Origin: Stomoxys calcitrans
Lineage: Eukaryota > Arthropoda > Insecta > Diptera > Muscidae
DNA length: 64,000 nt
NCBI RefSeq assembly: GCF_963082655.1
Contig: NC_081556.1
Span: forward strand, 2,294,001-2,358,000
Reading direction: 5' to 3'
Within the stretch, counting starts at the first letter, position 1; the number at the start of each line of letters is the position of its first letter. The translations under genes were made by a program, and so were the position numbers. Below are positions 44,815-56,455 of this stretch, piece after piece. Under the pieces are notes generated by a model that was not told the origin of the DNA, ran no database searches, and worked only from the letters and a program-made list of their open reading frames with translations.

Positions 44815-45950
44815 CAAAGCCAGTAAGGAAGGCCAAATGGTGGGCGGTGCCGACTGTATAATAACCTACACCTACCCTATAAGTACAATGTGGTAGCTAT
44901 ATCCAATTCTGAAGCAATTTTAATGGATCTCGGCGGATGTTTTCAGATGGGTTATTAAACAATTCGTATCAAATTTCGAGCAAATATGTTCAAACTGTAA
45001 TAACCGTGGTTGACAAACGACAACATTATTGCAAATTAGCAAAATCTGACGAACATATATATGGGAGCTATATCTAAATCGGAACCGATTTCGGGAAAAC
45101 TTTTCAGATATTGTGGTAGTCATCGAGGAAAGCGGTGTGCAAAATCGGTCAATAAATGCGCTTGCAGTAGCTCTTGTAGTGAAAATCGGGCGATATACAT
45201 ATATGACAGCTATATCTAAATCTGAACCGATTTCTATAAATTTCACCAGTAATGTCGAAAGTCATAAGAAAATCCCTCCTGCAAAATTTTGAGAGAATCG
45301 GTCAACAAATCAGCACTTTATTGCAATATTTCTCAAAATCGGACGAACATATATATGGGAGCTATATCGAAATCTGAACCGATTTAGAGTAAACTTTTCT
45401 GGTATTGTGGTAGCCGTCGCGGAAGGCGTTGTACAAAGTTGTTTCAAAATTGGTCAATAAATGCGTTTGCCGTGGCTCTAGAAGTGAAAATCGGGCGATA
45501 TACATATATGACAGCTATATCTTAATCTGAACAGATTTCTATGAAATTCACCAGTAGTATCCAAAGTCATTAGAATAATCCTTCTGCCAAATAACGAGAG
45601 AATCGGTCACCAAATGAGCACTTTATTGCAATATTTCTCAAAATCAGACGAACATATAAATGGGAGCTATATCTAAACCTGAACCGATTTCCATGAAATT
45701 CACCAGTAAAGTCGAGAGTCAGGAGAAAATCCTTCCTGCTGAAATTCGTGAGAATCGGTTAACAAATGACCATTTTATTGCATTATTACTGCAAATCGGA
45801 CAAACATATATATGGGAGCTATATCCGAATCTGAACCGATTTTTTCCAACTTCAATAGGCTTTGGCTCTATACCGGAAAACATGTCTGTACCAAATTTGA
45901 AGACGATCGGATGAAAACTGCGACCTGTACTTTGTACACAAATTAACATG
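44815..45950 (+). mobile_element. R2 repeat, 5' and central part, monomers of about 152 bp
   Basis: It begins 'ggtgggcggtgccgactgta taataacctacacc'. The monomer core ('atgggagctatatct' alternating with 'atgacagctatatct') recurs at about 45061, 45203, 45355, 45507, 45660 and 45812, spaced 142, 152, 152, 153 and 152 bp. Each monomer has 'ctgaaccgatttc', 'caaaattttgagagaatcgg' and 'tgcaatatttctcaaaatcg'. It runs into a long GACA array. No ORF. Confidence 0.85.
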
Positions 45951-46071
45951 GACAGATGGACAGACAGACAGACAGACAGACGGACAGACAGACAGACAGA
46001 TGGACAGACAGACGGACAGACAGACAGACGGGTAGACAGACAGACGGACAGACAGACAGACGGATAGACAG

Positions 46072-46109
<38 letters not shown>

Positions 46110-46275
46110 GGACAGACAGACGGACAGACAGACAGACGGACAGACAGACAGACGGACAGACGGACAGATAGACGGACAGACAGACGGACAGACAGACGGA
46201 CAGACAGACGGACAGACAGACGGACAGACAGACGGACAGACAGACGGACAGACAGACGGACAGACAGACGGACAG

Positions 46276-46321
<46 letters not shown>

Positions 46322-46655
46322 GGACAGACAGACGGACAGACAGACGGACAGACAGACGGACAGACAGACGGACAGACAAGATGGACAGACAGACGGACAG
46401 ACAGACAGACAGACGGACAGACAGAAGGACAGACGGACGGACGGACAGACGGACGGACGGACAGACAGTCGGGCAGATAGATAGACAGACAGACGGACAG
46501 ATAGGTGGACAAACAGACGGACAGATACATTGATGGACGGACAGACAGACGGGCAGACAGACGGACAGACAGATGGACAGACTGACGGACAGACAGACGG
46601 ACAGGCAGACGGACAGGCAGACGGACAGACAGACGGACAGACAGACGGACGGACA
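45951..46655. repeat. (GACAGACGGACA)n array inside R2
   Basis: About 700 bp of GACA/GACG tetramers, mostly as 12-mers. Long open frames on both strands (repeats of SVCL/SVRL or DRQT) are artefacts. It occupies the position where the R2 copy at 57.4 kb has only 'ggacagacagacggacaaag'. Confidence 0.95.
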
Positions 46656-46812
46656 CAGAAACTGACTTAGCTAAATCAAATCAGAAAGTGATTCTGAGTT
46701 GATCGGAATACTTATCAATGGGTTTATCTCTCCTTCTTGTGGGTGTACAAACAAATGCACTAAGTTATAATACCCTATGCCACAGTAGTGGTGTAGGGCA
46801 TAATTATGTTGA
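46656..46812 (+). mobile_element. R2 3' end
   Basis: 'ctaaatcaaatcagaaagtg attctgagttgatcggaata cttatcaatgggtttat', then 'gtagtggtgtagggcataat'. This matches the 57.42-57.56 kb R2 end. Confidence 0.8.
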
Positions 46813-46814
46813 AC

Positions 46815-47445
46815 AATTAAAAGCATGCGAGTTCGGCCGGACAGAATTTTCAAGACAAATAAGAAAAGCAAATCGAGAAATTGGTTATGTGGGAGCTCTA
46901 TCAGGTTATGGGCCAATTCTGTCCATACTTGGCATAAAGGTCACAGTAGAAATCATTTTCTACATTTTTAGGTAAATGAATTGGGTATGAATTGGGCACT
47001 TTATGAGTTCAATTAGCATGCTTGGGGGATAGATTTATATGAGAGCTATATCAGGTTATAGACCGATTCAGACCATAATTGGCACGAATGTTGGAGGTCA
47101 CAGTGAAAGCTATCAGGCAAATCGGGTACGAATTGCGTCCTTTAGAGGCTAAAGATCAGCCTATCGGTTTATATGGAGGCTGTATTCAAAATAAAACTGA
47201 TATGGCCAATTTGAAATCCCCAAAGACTTATGTCAATAACAAGTATGTGTGCAAAATTTCAAGTAGCTAGCTTTACGCTAGCTCGACCGCTATCGTGATT
47301 TCGACAGACGGACGGACATGGCTACATGGCCTCAGAAAGTAAAGACGATCAATAATATACATATATACTTTATAGCGTCACAGATCAATATTGGAACGGA
47401 ATGAATAGATTAGTATACCCCCATCCTATGGTGGAGCATATAAAA
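46815..47445 (-). mobile_element. R1 copy with both ends, inverse orientation
   Basis: It starts with end-A-like 'gcatgcgagttcggccggac agaattttcaagac'. It passes through 'gggagctctatcaggttatg ggcc' monomers and the 'cgaccgctatcgtgatttcg acagacggacggacatggct ac' block. It ends with end B ('tattggaacggaatgaatag attagtatacccccatccta tggtgg'). No ORF. Confidence 0.8.
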
Positions 47446-48754
47446 GAAAGAAGTTTTATTATACTATATGTTAAACCCATTGTTACTGGGCCTATGTTGC
47501 GTATAAGTGATATATTTCTTGTATAATTAGTTACTGATAAGTATACGCACCCGTATACCCACTAGATAACACTTTGGGAAAATAACAATTTTAATTACAA
47601 TAAAAGTTAAACAAATTCTATATATAAAAATCAATCAAATCTTTTAATTTAAAAATTTTTTTGTCCTATTTTTTTAAATTTCGAAATGAAATCTTATAGG
47701 CCAATATGGTCTAAAATTTTGCATTTGCTTCATTATAACCTCCTACATTTGTGCCAAACATGATACGAATCGGTCTAAAAATAGATATAGGTACCCTAGA
47801 AAACAATCTTTCCATTTCAATGTTGTGTCATCCTCAGGGCAACGAATCTTGCCTATTCTCTATCACAGATCTCTTTGGTCAAGTGCTTACGACATTTTTG
47901 TTTTCAATGTGTACTTGGTTTAGCAAAACTCATCATAGTCAAGCAGCAAGTTACAGGATATGTTATGCTGTAGACAATGATGCAAGAGGAGAATAAAAAC
48001 TTTTAGCTTGTAAGGAAAAAAAAAAAATAAAGAAAAATAGAAACAGCTGAAGCAAATGGAACAAAACAATTTCTGTCTATATCATCAATTTGGAATTTAA
48101 GTAGGTTTATTTTATGGACTTAAACTCTCCGCACCCTGCTTCAGCAGGACGAGGTCGACGACGAGAGAAGGAGGATAAGGCTATGGGAATCGTTTAACCA
48201 TAGTCTGCCTGTCTTTAGGTTTGGTGATCCAAAGAGCCCGTTGGTCATGTGTGAATATTTTGGCATTAAAATTGAATGAGTCTCTCTGACCATTTGAATG
48301 TCTGCTGTTTAAGAGCTGGGCAATGGCTAAGCAAAAAAAAAAAAATCAAAACGAAAAAAAAACTGCTAAGTAAGTTAGTTTTTATTTGATGGCTATGATA
48401 TTTAGTTTTTTCTTCTTCTTCTGTTTCTTATTGTTGTCCATCTTTATCTGTGCTTCATTTCGTTACAGAGCATTTCGTCCATTGTTTGTTTGGGTCATAG
48501 TTATGACCTCGTGATAAGAATTTCTCATTGTAGAATGATAGGTTTTCGAAGATTTATTGCAATCATTGCTGGAAACTAATATCGCCATAAAAAGAGGGGG
48601 TTATATCTATTTTTGTCATAGGGGAGGGGGATTTTTCTAAAGGCTAATATTATAAGGCTTTGGTTAAGGTTTTATGGTTTGTAAGCAAATGTTACCACCA
48701 ATTCCAAATAATACCACAAAAATTGCACAAGAAAAGACGGTATTAGGAGAATTT
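47446..48754. other. Mostly unique non-coding sequence
   Basis: A small R1-like piece occurs at about 47690-47805 ('gtgccaaacatgatacgaat cggtctaaaaatagatata'). The rest is AT-rich without recognisable features. Confidence 0.4.
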
Positions 48755-48925
48755 TAGATTAGGTTAGGGTGAGAATATTAATCCTCCAAGGCCAGTGCCA
48801 GTCATGGGCTTGTGCCAATGTTACCTAAGCAAAGTTGAGTTAGATTAGGGTAGGTAGGGAGTGAAGAATTAAAGCCGTCCAATATCTTTATGGGCATACA
48901 CCTAAGCCTGTAATAAATAAGCCAT
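48755..48925 (-). mobile_element. Two diverged LINE-L 3' ends in tandem
   Basis: On the minus strand, 'ggattaatattctcacccta acctaatct' (about 48757-48795) and, beside it, 'cctaagcctgtaataaataa gcc' with 'gtgtatgcccataaagatat' (about 48850-48921, seen on plus) both match the LINE-L 3' UTR and tail. They are more diverged than the other copies. Confidence 0.6.
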
Positions 48926-49590
48926 GTATCTCTTCGAAGCCTTGCCTCTATGATGCTTCAAATGTGGTATAATATCCGATGACAATTGGTAGGGCCTTTT
49001 CCTTGCGAAACCGTGCATAGATATAGAGAAACCGTGCATTTGGTTATGTGTACTTTGCTTTTTGAACTTTCTAAAAAATCTTGAGCTGTATGTTCCCCGT
49101 CAAGATGTCTGATATCCTTTCCAATCTTCTACAGCATTCACCCAGTCTTGTTAAGGATTTTCCCATAGGATCTTCCATATTCTAATTTTACCATAAGTAG
49201 CGTAAGCCTTCATCGTCTTCTTGGTTTGTATTACCGATGTGGTTGCTATTGCCCAATTTTCGCGGTCTAGCTTTAGACCCCACGAAATTGAACCCCAAAG
49301 GAAACAAATTTGTGGGGCTTGATTACGTCTTTTTGGGGCCTTTTTCATAAGTCATTGAGCCCAATTTAGTTTTTCTCAAGTAAAACCTTTTCAAAAAGTC
49401 ACCCGATTTTTTTAAATATTTTTCACCTGTAGCTCTTTTTGCTTTAAAAACAAACTGGTTGTAATGTTTAATATTCAGAAAAGGACAGTTGCCTTTGTCT
49501 ACTAATTCTTTTTTCGCAAACTAATCTTTCATGTTGGCTAAAATCATTTATGAAATACAAATGGTTCTCTACATTTATACTCCGTATGTA
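48926..49590. other. Non-coding sequence, no feature recognised
   Basis: No repeat family or coding signal apart from a 'ttggggc' word near 49313-49345 that hints at R5. Confidence 0.35.
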
Positions 49591-51130
49591 CACAACAAAA
49601 TATTTGGGGTGATTAGGCACACTTTGGGGTCTATTTCTAAATATACACATAAAAATATTTGGGGTGGTTAGGCACACTTTTGGGTCTATTTCCATATTGG
49701 TGCTTCGGATGAAATTGTATTATGAAAATACACCCCAAATTTTTAATGGTAATTCGACCCGAATTAAATATTGGGGCGCAAGTTATATTTACATTTGGGA
49801 TGCTTGTACATACTTGGGGTGCATTTGGTTTGTGGTTATTTTTCAAAGTAAAAAAACACCCTGTTCAATTTGGGGCGCAATTTTTAGGGTCGCAATTTCT
49901 TGGGTCCCACTGCCATGGCGCCGCCATTTGAATGCTTACTTTTTTTTTACTTTCCCTCACTAATTCTTCTCCCAATTCAGTTTTCCAACTTCCAACATCA
50001 TTGAATCATTTACGAAATTTCACCCCAAATAGTTTTATGCGTTTACATCCCAAATACAATAACAAAATATTTGGGATGATTTTAGGGGCTATTTGGATTA
50101 TGAACTGCACTTGTATTATGAAGATAAATCCCATATTCTTAATCGAGTTTAGAGCCCAATTTAATATTGGGTCGCAAATTATATTTATTTTTGGGGTGCG
50201 GCTGCAAACCTTGGGGTGCATTTGTTTTGAGGTCATTTTCCACTTTCAATTTGAGGCGCAATTGTTTGGGATCCACTTTCATGGCGCTGCCATTTGAATA
50301 TTTACTTGCACCACCTTGGAGCGCGTGTGCATATTTTGGGGTAATTTTTCATACCAAAAAAGGAACCTTAAATTTGGGGCCTCTTTTCATTTTCAATTTG
50401 GCGTGATATTGTTTGGGGTTCACTGTCATGGCGCCGTCATTTGAGTATTTATTTGCACCACCTTGGGGTGCGTGTGCATATTTTGGGGTCATTTTTTATA
50501 CTAAAAAAGCACCATTAAATTTGGGGCCTCTTTTCATTTTCAATTAGTGGCGCAATTGTTTGGGCTCCAATTTTATGGCGCTGCCATTTGAATCAATTTA
50601 ATATTGGGTCGCAAATTATATTTATTTTTGGGGTGTGTGTGCATTTGTTTGGTGGGCATTTTTTATAATACAAAATCGCCCTTTTTTCATTTTCAATTTG
50701 GGCCACTATTGTTTGGGGTTCGCTGTAATGGCGCTGTAATTTGAATATTTACTTAAAAAAAAGTACAGTACTGCTATTTCTTCCCTGTATTAATTCTTTT
50801 TTCAATTCAGTTTTCCAACTTCCAACTGAATTATGAATTATGTAGGAAATTTCAACCCAAATTGTTTTATGCGTTTTCATCCCAAAATGCAAATGTACAC
50901 AACAACAAAATAGTTGGGATAATTTTGGGTTCTATTCGCCTTTTGATTTTTATGAAAACACACCCCATATTCTACAACGAAATTTGATCCCAATTTAATA
51001 TTGAAGTGCAAATTGTATTTATTTTTGGGTTGCATTTGGGGTAATTTTTCATAATATTCAAAATTTGGGTTTATTTTCATTTCAATTTGGGTCGTTTTTG
51101 GACCCACCTGTAGGGCGAAAGAAGATTTGA
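49591..51130. repeat. R5 repeat array, G-rich 'ttggggtgc' family
   Basis: Repeated blocks 'caccccaaatttttaatggt', 'tttaatattgggtcgcaaat tatatttatttttggggtgc', 'ttggggtgcatttg', 'caatttggggcgcaatt' and 'tcatggcgccgtcatttgaa tatttacttg' occur several times. Two neighbouring monomers from 'caccacctt' (about 50309 and 50456) are 147 bp apart. Runs of four G are abundant on the plus strand. No ORF. Confidence 0.8.
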
Positions 51131-53384
51131 ATCTGCTATGTAAACACCCAAACTCGTTTTCTTCCCTAGATTCCATTAATTTGAGAAGCAAAAGCTATCA
51201 AGAAGCACTTGGGCTAGGCTCCTTTCAATTCATTGTTGTTTCATTCCATTCTTCTGTCGCCAACACGATTTTTTGACCACCTTCAAACCTTAAGCTTCTT
51301 AACCTTACACCATTACAAACCATAAAACCTTAATCTATGGAACTGACGTTCAGAATCTTCATACGCTTAGTTGAGTTGGTTCTTTTTTTTCAATTTTTGC
51401 CACCTTTTAGAAATCTCATTTTAGTTACCGCCAAAATTGTTATCACTAATTATTCTTGGAAATGGATTCTTGCCTACGTTTTAACATTTCATTTCCCAAA
51501 AATCATATCATTTGGTTTAGTGATTATACCTTTTGCTCTTCACTCTTTTTTTTTTCTTTGGAAGTTTTTAACAATGTTTCAATATCTTTTGTTATGTCAC
51601 TATCCGCCTGTTTGACTGTAGGGTATACAGTTTTGGTTTGGCCAAATTGTTTCATCCCCATATTTTTTTTCTCTTCCACTATGCTATTGTGGATTTCTTT
51701 CTATCCCTATAATTTCTTATAAAATGTCTTTAGGCTTAAGGAAATAGAGCATTATGTACCGGACATAATGTTTTTATGTTCTCATAGCCATGTTGCCTTC
51801 CCGTCCATGTGCATAGAAAGGGGGACAGTAGGGACAAAACCCAAGCAAGTCGCTGGTGTAACCGCCTAAAGGGGCTGATATGAATGAGGACTATTTTACA
51901 ATACCCATTCAGAGGAAAGGCATTCATACTCAAACTTTCACATATACATATGTATATGATATTTGCGCCTACAAACCGCCCAGGAAGAGAATGAGAGCAG
52001 AAAAATTGTAAAGGAAAGGAAATGCTAAAACAAACATACAATTTTAAGACATATAAGATGTTTATTTGTAAACAAATTGTTATCAAAACCCAAAAACCCA
52101 CATTGCATTTGGTGACGAGAGAATGAGTCAAAGAAAGGGGCAGGGGGATTGTACTCCATGGTTTGTTTGCTAAGGATATGAGCATTTTTTTCTACACATC
52201 AACATACAGACACACACACACATTCGCACATGACTGAATGAATGAAAAATAAATATTTGTTTTATCATTGTTTTCTTTGTGTTTGCTTACGTTACGTTTA
52301 TGTGTGTGTGTGGTAGACTCATGCATAAGGGCTGCCTTGCGGTGTGTTTGTGTTTGTGTTTCACTGTGTGTTGGAGAGCCTATGTTTTTATTAAGTTTAA
52401 GATATTTTCGTTTTTGTCTCTGTTGCTGTTGTTCTTATTACAACGACAAGGCCTGTTGTATTCATCATCATTTGTTATTGTTGTTGCCGTTTCGGTTCTT
52501 GTTGGTCGCTTTCGAACATTTTTCAAGGATTTGCTATGAAATTGTAAATTTGTGGTTGTGAAAATCATATTTTATTTTTACAGCTGTAACGAAAGGATAA
52601 ATGCCAACATTTTGCACCGGCCCAAAGATTTCTTTGTATACGTTTTTGCTTGACTAAGACTTTGTGTGTGTGTGTCTGTATTTGCTCTATGCGGTAGGTA
52701 AACATTGGCTCAAAACTGACATATTATTTATGTAGATCATATTTAAGCCTTAGGTGTAACTTGGTGTTGCCTTTATCTATTTCGGTCCCTGTTGTCAGTT
52801 CAAATGTGAGGAGTGAGCCCAGAGAAAAATGTTGATGTAAAATTTTCAAATAATTAATGATGGGTCTCTGTTGTTGGGAAAGATTGTTTTTGAGGATTTA
52901 GGATATTGTTTCTGAGGCATTGGTCTGTTTCAATATGTTTATTAAAGATTTTTGTTAAGAAATACCAATCCAATGGTACATACATGGATAACAATGGATG
53001 GATAATATCAATCTTTCAACCAAAAACTGAAAGATTGGCAGGTTGGTAGAGACTGATGCAAACCGGAGACTTGCAGAAAAAATAGAACACATACGTTTAT
53101 GTGTGTCTCAGTGGAAGTTTATAATCACCACTGAATTTATACTCTCCATAACCTTTTTTCTTTAGATACAAAAAGCCATGCCAGTCATGTCCACTTTAGT
53201 AGAGCAATAACAAAAAATACGAGCTAGCTCAGCCAATGTATACCAATGGATAAATCAGGTAGCTTCTTTACAGTAATATTCCACATATTAAAATTATCTT
53301 TTCCCACAAAATTTCTAAAAAATACCCAAAGTAATCAATACAAGTAACAGGCAATCATAAAAAGTACCATACAATTTTTTTAAC
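51131..53384. other. Unique non-coding sequence
   Basis: AT-rich, with TG-rich patches (52300-52375) and (CA)n near 52208-52222. The minus frame 51736-52185 (149 codons) is hydrophobic and Leu/Ser-rich but has no recognisable domain, and it crosses AT-rich low-complexity sequence. No convincing exon. Confidence 0.4.
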
Positions 53385-53510
53385 AGACTTGTGTACTCAG
53401 AAGTGCAGATTTTGTTAGTTGAAATAGCAGAAGGAAATGTTTGCTAATGTTTGCTGAAAAAGCAGTAATATCTGCTTTCCCATTTTTAGCAGACAAAAGA
53501 ATATGACGAG
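53385..53510. repeat. R6 fragment
   Basis: 'gtgtactcagaagtgcagat', 'aaatgtttgctaatgtttgc tgaaaaagcag' and 'atctgctttcccatttttag cagac' resemble R6 at 57.85-58.1 kb. Confidence 0.5.
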
Positions 53511-53769
53511 GAATTTTTCGCACTGTGAGTGCCCAGGGCCCTGAGGAAGAATTGTGCAATTGCATTGTGAATTGGCCTTGGATGTTTAAGGAAATTCATC
53601 AAATGAGTCTTGTGAGCACGAACCTATATCGGACACGTGCAACCAGGTTAATGCTACAGTGGTGAATAATGTGAACCCTGACCATGGTCTGGTTTCTGCA
53701 GATATTGATCCACTTTTCTTTTCGCTGACCTTGAATGTCCTTCTGATGCCAGGATGATTTGACGTTGTT

Positions 53770-53895
53770 ATTATGATAGTCACCTTGGTTGACATGTCCG
53801 CTTATTAGGCCATACATCTGGGTTCGAATCCTGGCGTGGGCATCCGAAACAAGTTTTCTGTTGTGGTTATCCATTCCTGATAAGAGCTGGCAAAA
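53770..53895 (+). mobile_element. SINE-A head, diverged
   Basis: 'gacatgtccgcttattaggc', 'catctgggttcgaatcctgg cg' (B box) and then 'ttttctgttgtggttatcca ttcctgataagagctggcaa' follow the SINE-A order. The A box is diverged and the 3' half is absent. Confidence 0.65.
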
Positions 53896-54078
53896 TATCG
53901 ATGACGCTATCGATGCTATCTATATTTAATTTTTTGTTCAGTTTCAGCTTTTGTGAGAATACTGCGGAAGTGGTCCCACCGCTTAACAGAAGATAGGCGG
54001 ATTGGGATAAGATTTGCCACGTGGTCTTTAGAACTGTCCCCTTTAGACCTGAGGAGGATATTGATATGATGGTTCCGC
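53896..54078. other. Non-coding sequence, no feature recognised
   Basis: Somewhat more GC-rich than the average of the window. It contains a short 'cgatgacgctatcgatgc' semi-palindrome. Confidence 0.3.
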
Positions 54079-54146
54079 GGATCACGTAAGCCCAAACGAC
54101 TCGCTTTAGTCTGTATGTCCTTAAGCGAGTCGTTTACGTAATCCCA
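54079..54146. repeat. Long hairpin-forming inverted repeat
   Basis: A perfect 13-bp stem AAACGACTCGCTT (54094-54106) / AAGCGAGTCGTTT (54123-54135) has a 16-nt loop. It extends outward imperfectly through 'ggatcacgtaagccc' and 'acgtaatccc'. Confidence 0.85.
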
Positions 54147-55495
54147 CCATGTTGGTCAACCGAACTGGTTGTCATAAACAAGGTTTGCACAAGACCCTTC
54201 AATAAGGTTAAAGCCATAAGGACACTATAGGGCAGGGACTTCTGTGGGACTTTGTTAAGAAAACACAAGGGGAAAGTTGAAAAGGCTTACAACATATCCG
54301 GAATGGAATTCAGCAGCGTAGTAGAAGCTAAATCTGAGGCCTGTAGATTACGGCACATCATATCCTTCATAACTATTAAGTAGGGTACATCCGGAAGGCA
54401 CAGAACGTATGCACAGTGTCTAGTGAAATAACTTTTGCTGGGTAGCATTCTCCTTTCCCTTCTATTCCATTCCATTTTCTCTTTTTCTCTACTTGTTATT
54501 TGTCTACATTTTAATTAAATGCATTAGAAATTCTATAAACATTGCTTATACAAACAAACGACGATAAGCTGTGGCAAGTGTCCTTAACAAAGATGTTCTT
54601 TTTGTCCAACAACGACAACAACAACAATAGCAACAAAATACCATATTCTACAGCAATGGCAAAAGTGCAAAGCTTTTATATAATTCAATTTCCCAAAATG
54701 GCAATATTTATTTTTAATTTAATATAAATTTGCAAATATACTGTGGGCTCTATTTTTATTTTTGTTTTTTTTTTTTTGTTGGCTTGTAAACTGAATGTGG
54801 CCAGCGCAGCAAGAAAAAAAAGAGAATGTCATAATAAAATATTTGTTTATTAATTAAATAAATCTATTTCATGAGTAACTGCCGGCGGCCAGGCATTTGT
54901 TTATCTGTCCCTCTTACTCTCTCAAATCTCATTAAGCTGTTTTGTTTTTTAATTTTTGTGATGTTTTTATTATTGCTGCTAACGTTGTTATCACAACAGA
55001 AAAATATTTATTTAAAATTAGCCAAAAATAACATAAATCTTTGCTTGTTATGCTTGTATTCATGTATCTGTTTATTTTTCCTTTTTTTTTATTTTTTTCA
55101 CTTTGCCTCTCTTACTCTCCCTCTGTATGTTTGGTTTGAAAAATAATCAAACAAAAAAGTATATGATATAGGCTAAAGTAAACATTTAAGGATATAAAAT
55201 GTTGATGTTCGAGTGCAGGTGAATAAACATTGAATGTTGTGTTTGTGTCAGTATATGCTGTTGTTATGACCCCCAAATATCCAGAATATGCTTATGTCAA
55301 CTTTGAAAACAACTCACCATGTTATACTGACATTCTCTCTCTCTCTCTGAGCACATTTGCATATGGTGCATTTTAATATTTGCCGCCCATATCAACTAGT
55401 CATGGTATGTTTGTTAGTTTTTAATCGTTTGGGGTATTATGGCTGTGTTATGTAATGAAGTGATGAAAATGATTTTGGCCAATGAAACATTATGG
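54147..55495. other. Non-coding sequence
   Basis: Includes AT-rich tracts, poly-T near 54765 and a (CT)n run at about 55335-55349. No coding signal. Confidence 0.4.
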
Positions 55496-55545
55496 CTTAG
55501 CAGCCACCTCGAAATATTGATCTAAGATTCTATGTAAGTGTATAC
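55496..55545 (+). repeat. R1 end-B remnant
   Basis: 'cagccacctcgaaatattga tctaagattctatgtaa' matches the end-B side of R1. Confidence 0.55.
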
Positions 55546-56345
55546 AAAAAACATATTCAAAACCACATAATGCCGCATGTCCGAAAAAATACCCATAAAT
55601 TGAGTTGTCTTGGAGAAATTCTTGCTTGAGTTAGGCAAAAAGTATCCCTATTCGATTTTCTTTGGCTTGTAGTGTATAAATCGAAAAATTTACTTAATTT
55701 TTTCTAGTCGCATTATGATTGAGTTTTGGGGAAAAATTGGTACCCATATTATGAAGTACAACAAAAATTTTTCAAGAATATCCTTGGATATTTCAACCAT
55801 GGCTGGGGAGTGTGACCCTCGATTCCCAACCCGGGTCGGAGTTTGAGTTGGAGTATGAAGCCAGAGTCGTACAGCGGTTCGGTGTCGCGGCAGACGTGCT
55901 CAACTCGGAACCGAACTCCGACTCAAAAGTCCAACTTCGACTCCTGTCGATTTCGTATCCCTGATCTTAACCCATTAATGACGAATGGGTAGAAAAATAC
56001 CCAAGAATAAAGTTGCCTTAAAAAAATTCCAGCTCGAATTGGGAAAGAGGTATCCTAATGAAATTTGGATTGGCATTAAGTAGACGAATGAAACACATCG
56101 AGCCCTTCCCGCGAAAACGATGTTAGCGAAGTTTTTTCTATTTTCGTTTTTTGATGGATATAGACAGAAGATATCGTAAATATGCTTTAGAAGATATCAA
56201 ATACCAAATTTGAGTGGCAAATCATGAACATATAAAAAGTTGTTCTATAAAAACCGTCTCCTGTAAAATTTGGATTTTGTCGCTTACATCATTTTATTAA
56301 AGAAAAATTCTTCCTTTCATATACGGTATATACGGTGATGTTTTT

Positions 56346-56348
<3 letters not shown>
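55546..56348. other. Non-coding sequence with a local GC-richer patch
   Basis: The patch 55838-55965 is made of degenerate 'gagtcgga/ccgactc' words in both orientations ('gggtcggagtttgagttgga' versus 'gaactccgactcaaaagtcc'), so it can fold on itself. Its nature is unknown. Confidence 0.35.

Positions 56349-56379
<31 letters not shown>
56349..56379 (+). repeat. Poly-G run of 31
   Basis: An uninterrupted G homopolymer, exceptional in this AT-rich window, ends directly in a hairpin repeat. The length of such runs is unreliable in assemblies. Confidence 0.85.
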
Positions 56380-56380
<1 letters not shown>

Positions 56381-56455
56381 ATTTACTTCCAGGATGTAAG
56401 TAAATTCCCCCGGAGGGGGGAATTTACTTCCAGGATGTAAGTAAATTCCCCCGGA
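56375..56455. repeat. Tandem pair of perfect hairpins, 41-bp period
   Basis: The unit is GGGGGAATTTACTT, 9-nt loop, AAGTAAATTCCCCC (14-bp perfect stem). Copies span about 56375-56411 and 56416-56452 and appear identical. The second copy leads straight into the R2 start 'gccgactatataatacccta'. Confidence 0.9.

Noticed and set aside
51736..52185. 149-codon minus-strand hydrophobic ORF
   Set aside because: Composition follows the AT-rich DNA and no family is recognised.
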